Shown here: positions 44,917 to 45,760 of the stretch, one piece after another
How the letters are laid out: each line of letters begins with the position of its first letter
Numbering within the stretch: position 1 is the first letter of the stretch
NCBI GenBank assembly: GCA_018432955.1
Contig: JAHDSE010000061.1
Span: 1-45,760, forward strand
DNA: 45,760 nucleotides
Source: Syntrophomonadaceae bacterium
GTDB taxonomy: Bacteria; Bacillota; Syntrophomonadia; Syntrophomonadales; Syntrophomonadaceae
Direction of reading: 5' to 3'
Program-made: the position numbers and the translations under genes
Notes under the pieces: generated by a model
Databases searched by the model: none
Told to the model about the DNA's origin: nothing
The model's input: the letters and a program-made list of their open reading frames with translations, nothing else

Positions 44917-44933
44917 TTTTATACACTCTCCAG

Positions 44934-45760
44934 TTATACATTTAATAATAAGGGGGGAATTCCTGCATAAAAATCCATATACTTAACATCAACTTCAAGA
45001 CTCCTTTTTTGGCTTGCTAACTCTGCTTCTAATTGTCTTTTAAAATCTGCTACTGCATTTCTTACTTTCAATGGTTCTTCATATATGTAAAAGATAAAAT
45101 CATCAGCAGCTTCTAATTGATACTTTTTAAATGCTTCATACATAAATATAAGACTTTGTTGAGTGACCTTATCAAAAACAAAAACTATTGATTTCTTCTT
45201 ATATTTTTGGTCTCTATCAGTTTTTTCAGATCCTTCTGCTTGAACAAAAATATATTTCGAAAACATTTGAATCAATGAAAGTTGCCTATTAATCATTAAA
45301 TGTTTTCCATCCATACTTGGATAATAGAAATTCCATTTAAACCCTTGTTTTTCTAAATCTTGTAAAACCGATATTAACGAGCATAATCTTAAGATGTCAT
45401 AATTTGAAAGGATAAATGTCCGATAAGCAAGTCTCTTCTCTCTAATAATTAGTTTTGATAAGTACTCTTTAAATTTATTATGATCATAGTTATTATCATT
45501 ACACCATATGCATAACAATCCAGTGTTATATGGCACAAGTTCAAAATGCTTTAATTCTGGTGCTTGTGGGGCACATTCTAGTGAACTTAATATTTGATTA
45601 TTTAGCCAATTTTCTATTTCAGATTTATTAATGCCATTCCATGCCCTTGATTTCGATTCAACTATTACAGGTATTTCTCTATTTAAATATGGTTCATAAT
45701 AGGAAAACAAGCAGTCTATTCCGTGTCCTTGTCCCTTGCGTTCTTTCTTATGCCTTGTAC
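44934..45760 (-). CDS. PD-(D/E)XK nuclease-like protein, N-terminus cut by window edge
   Basis: The frame is open from the window edge to a stop at 44934, giving about 275 residues; a TTG at 45710 is only an internal codon. Near the visible start, GHGIDCLFSYY and then VIVESKSRAWNG give Asp...Glu-x-Lys, the core of PD-(D/E)XK nucleases (restriction enzymes, repair and anti-phage nucleases). The rest is helical and lysine-rich, with KKSIVFVFDKVTQQSL in the C-terminal part. It precedes the unassigned 382-aa gene by 17 bases. AT-rich compared with the rest of the window. A two-gene anti-phage system is possible, but no named system is claimed. Confidence 0.7.
   Translation of the reverse strand, partial: TRHKKERKGQGHGIDCLFSYYEPYLNREIPVIVESKSRAWNGINKSEIENWLNNQILSSLECAPQAPELKHFELVPYNTGLLCIWCNDNNYDHNKFKEYLSKLIIREKRLAYRTFILSNYDILRLCSLISVLQDLEKQGFKWNFYYPSMDGKHLMINRQLSLIQMFSKYIFVQAEGSEKTDRDQKYKKKSIVFVFDKVTQQSLIFMYEAFKKYQLEAADDFIFYIYEEPLKVRNAVADFKRQLEAELASQKRSLEVDVKYMDFYAGIPPLLLNV

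Noticed and set aside
1-45760. CRISPR array or rRNA operon
   Set aside because: No regularly spaced direct repeats and no rRNA sequence were seen.

Overview
The window looks like chromosome of an anaerobic, low-to-medium GC Firmicute of the Clostridia, plausibly near the Syntrophomonadaceae. This is inferred from gene content: Firmicute-type Shine-Dalgarno sites and sigma-A promoters, an S-box riboswitch, a PhaC-like enzyme beside an acyl-CoA synthetase, and a tungsten aldehyde oxidoreductase with NuoE/F/G-like electron-transfer subunits. No rRNA, CRISPR array, complete phage or transposase gene is visible. Several genes appear to start at TTG behind a good ribosome binding site.

Layout. 1-3.4 kb (mostly minus): a partial membrane transporter, a tiny 48-aa gene, exonuclease III, a repeat element, an Mrp/ApbC ATPase and a YaiI-like protein. 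3.5-6.1 kb (plus): an ECF sigma / zinc-finger anti-sigma / SIMPL operon with a possible self-promoter. 6.2-9.5 kb (minus): an EF-G with a leader hairpin, an isochorismatase-family hydrolase and a dUTPase-like protein lacking its last motif. 9.6-14.8 kb (mostly plus): a tautomerase, a CCA-adding-enzyme-like protein with an altered active site, hypotheticals, an XRE-S24 regulator without its catalytic Ser/Lys followed by a PilZ protein, and two tiny genes. 14.9-17.4 kb: tRNA-Leu(CAG), an amino-acid permease and a TIGR01212-type radical SAM protein. 17.7-21.3 kb: a hypothetical protein and a SAM-riboswitch-controlled metNIQ operon.

21.3-30.4 kb is a minus-strand block: PhaC-like enzyme, FATP-type acyl-CoA synthetase, SGNH hydrolase, a 172-bp inverted-repeat element, a UPF0182 membrane protein, an ABC_ATPase-family protein, a second copy of the repeat element and a small hypothetical. 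30.6-34.2 kb (plus) is an alpha/beta hydrolase - membrane-anchored MurF-like ligase - D-Ala-D-Ala ligase operon.

35.0-42.7 kb (plus) is the metabolic highlight. A sigma-54 activator is followed by a near-consensus -24/-12 promoter and five genes: a four-cluster ferredoxin subunit, a tungsten AOR with all four cluster cysteines, and NuoE-, NuoF- and NuoG-like subunits. They read as one aldehyde-oxidising complex that could connect aldehyde, ferredoxin and NAD(H), possibly by flavin-based bifurcation.

The right end (43.5-45.8 kb) has tRNA-Trp followed by two visibly AT-rich unassigned minus-strand genes. The one entering from the edge carries a GID...ESK signature of a PD-(D/E)XK nuclease. This is a candidate defence or accessory module next to a tRNA and is the least explained part of the window.
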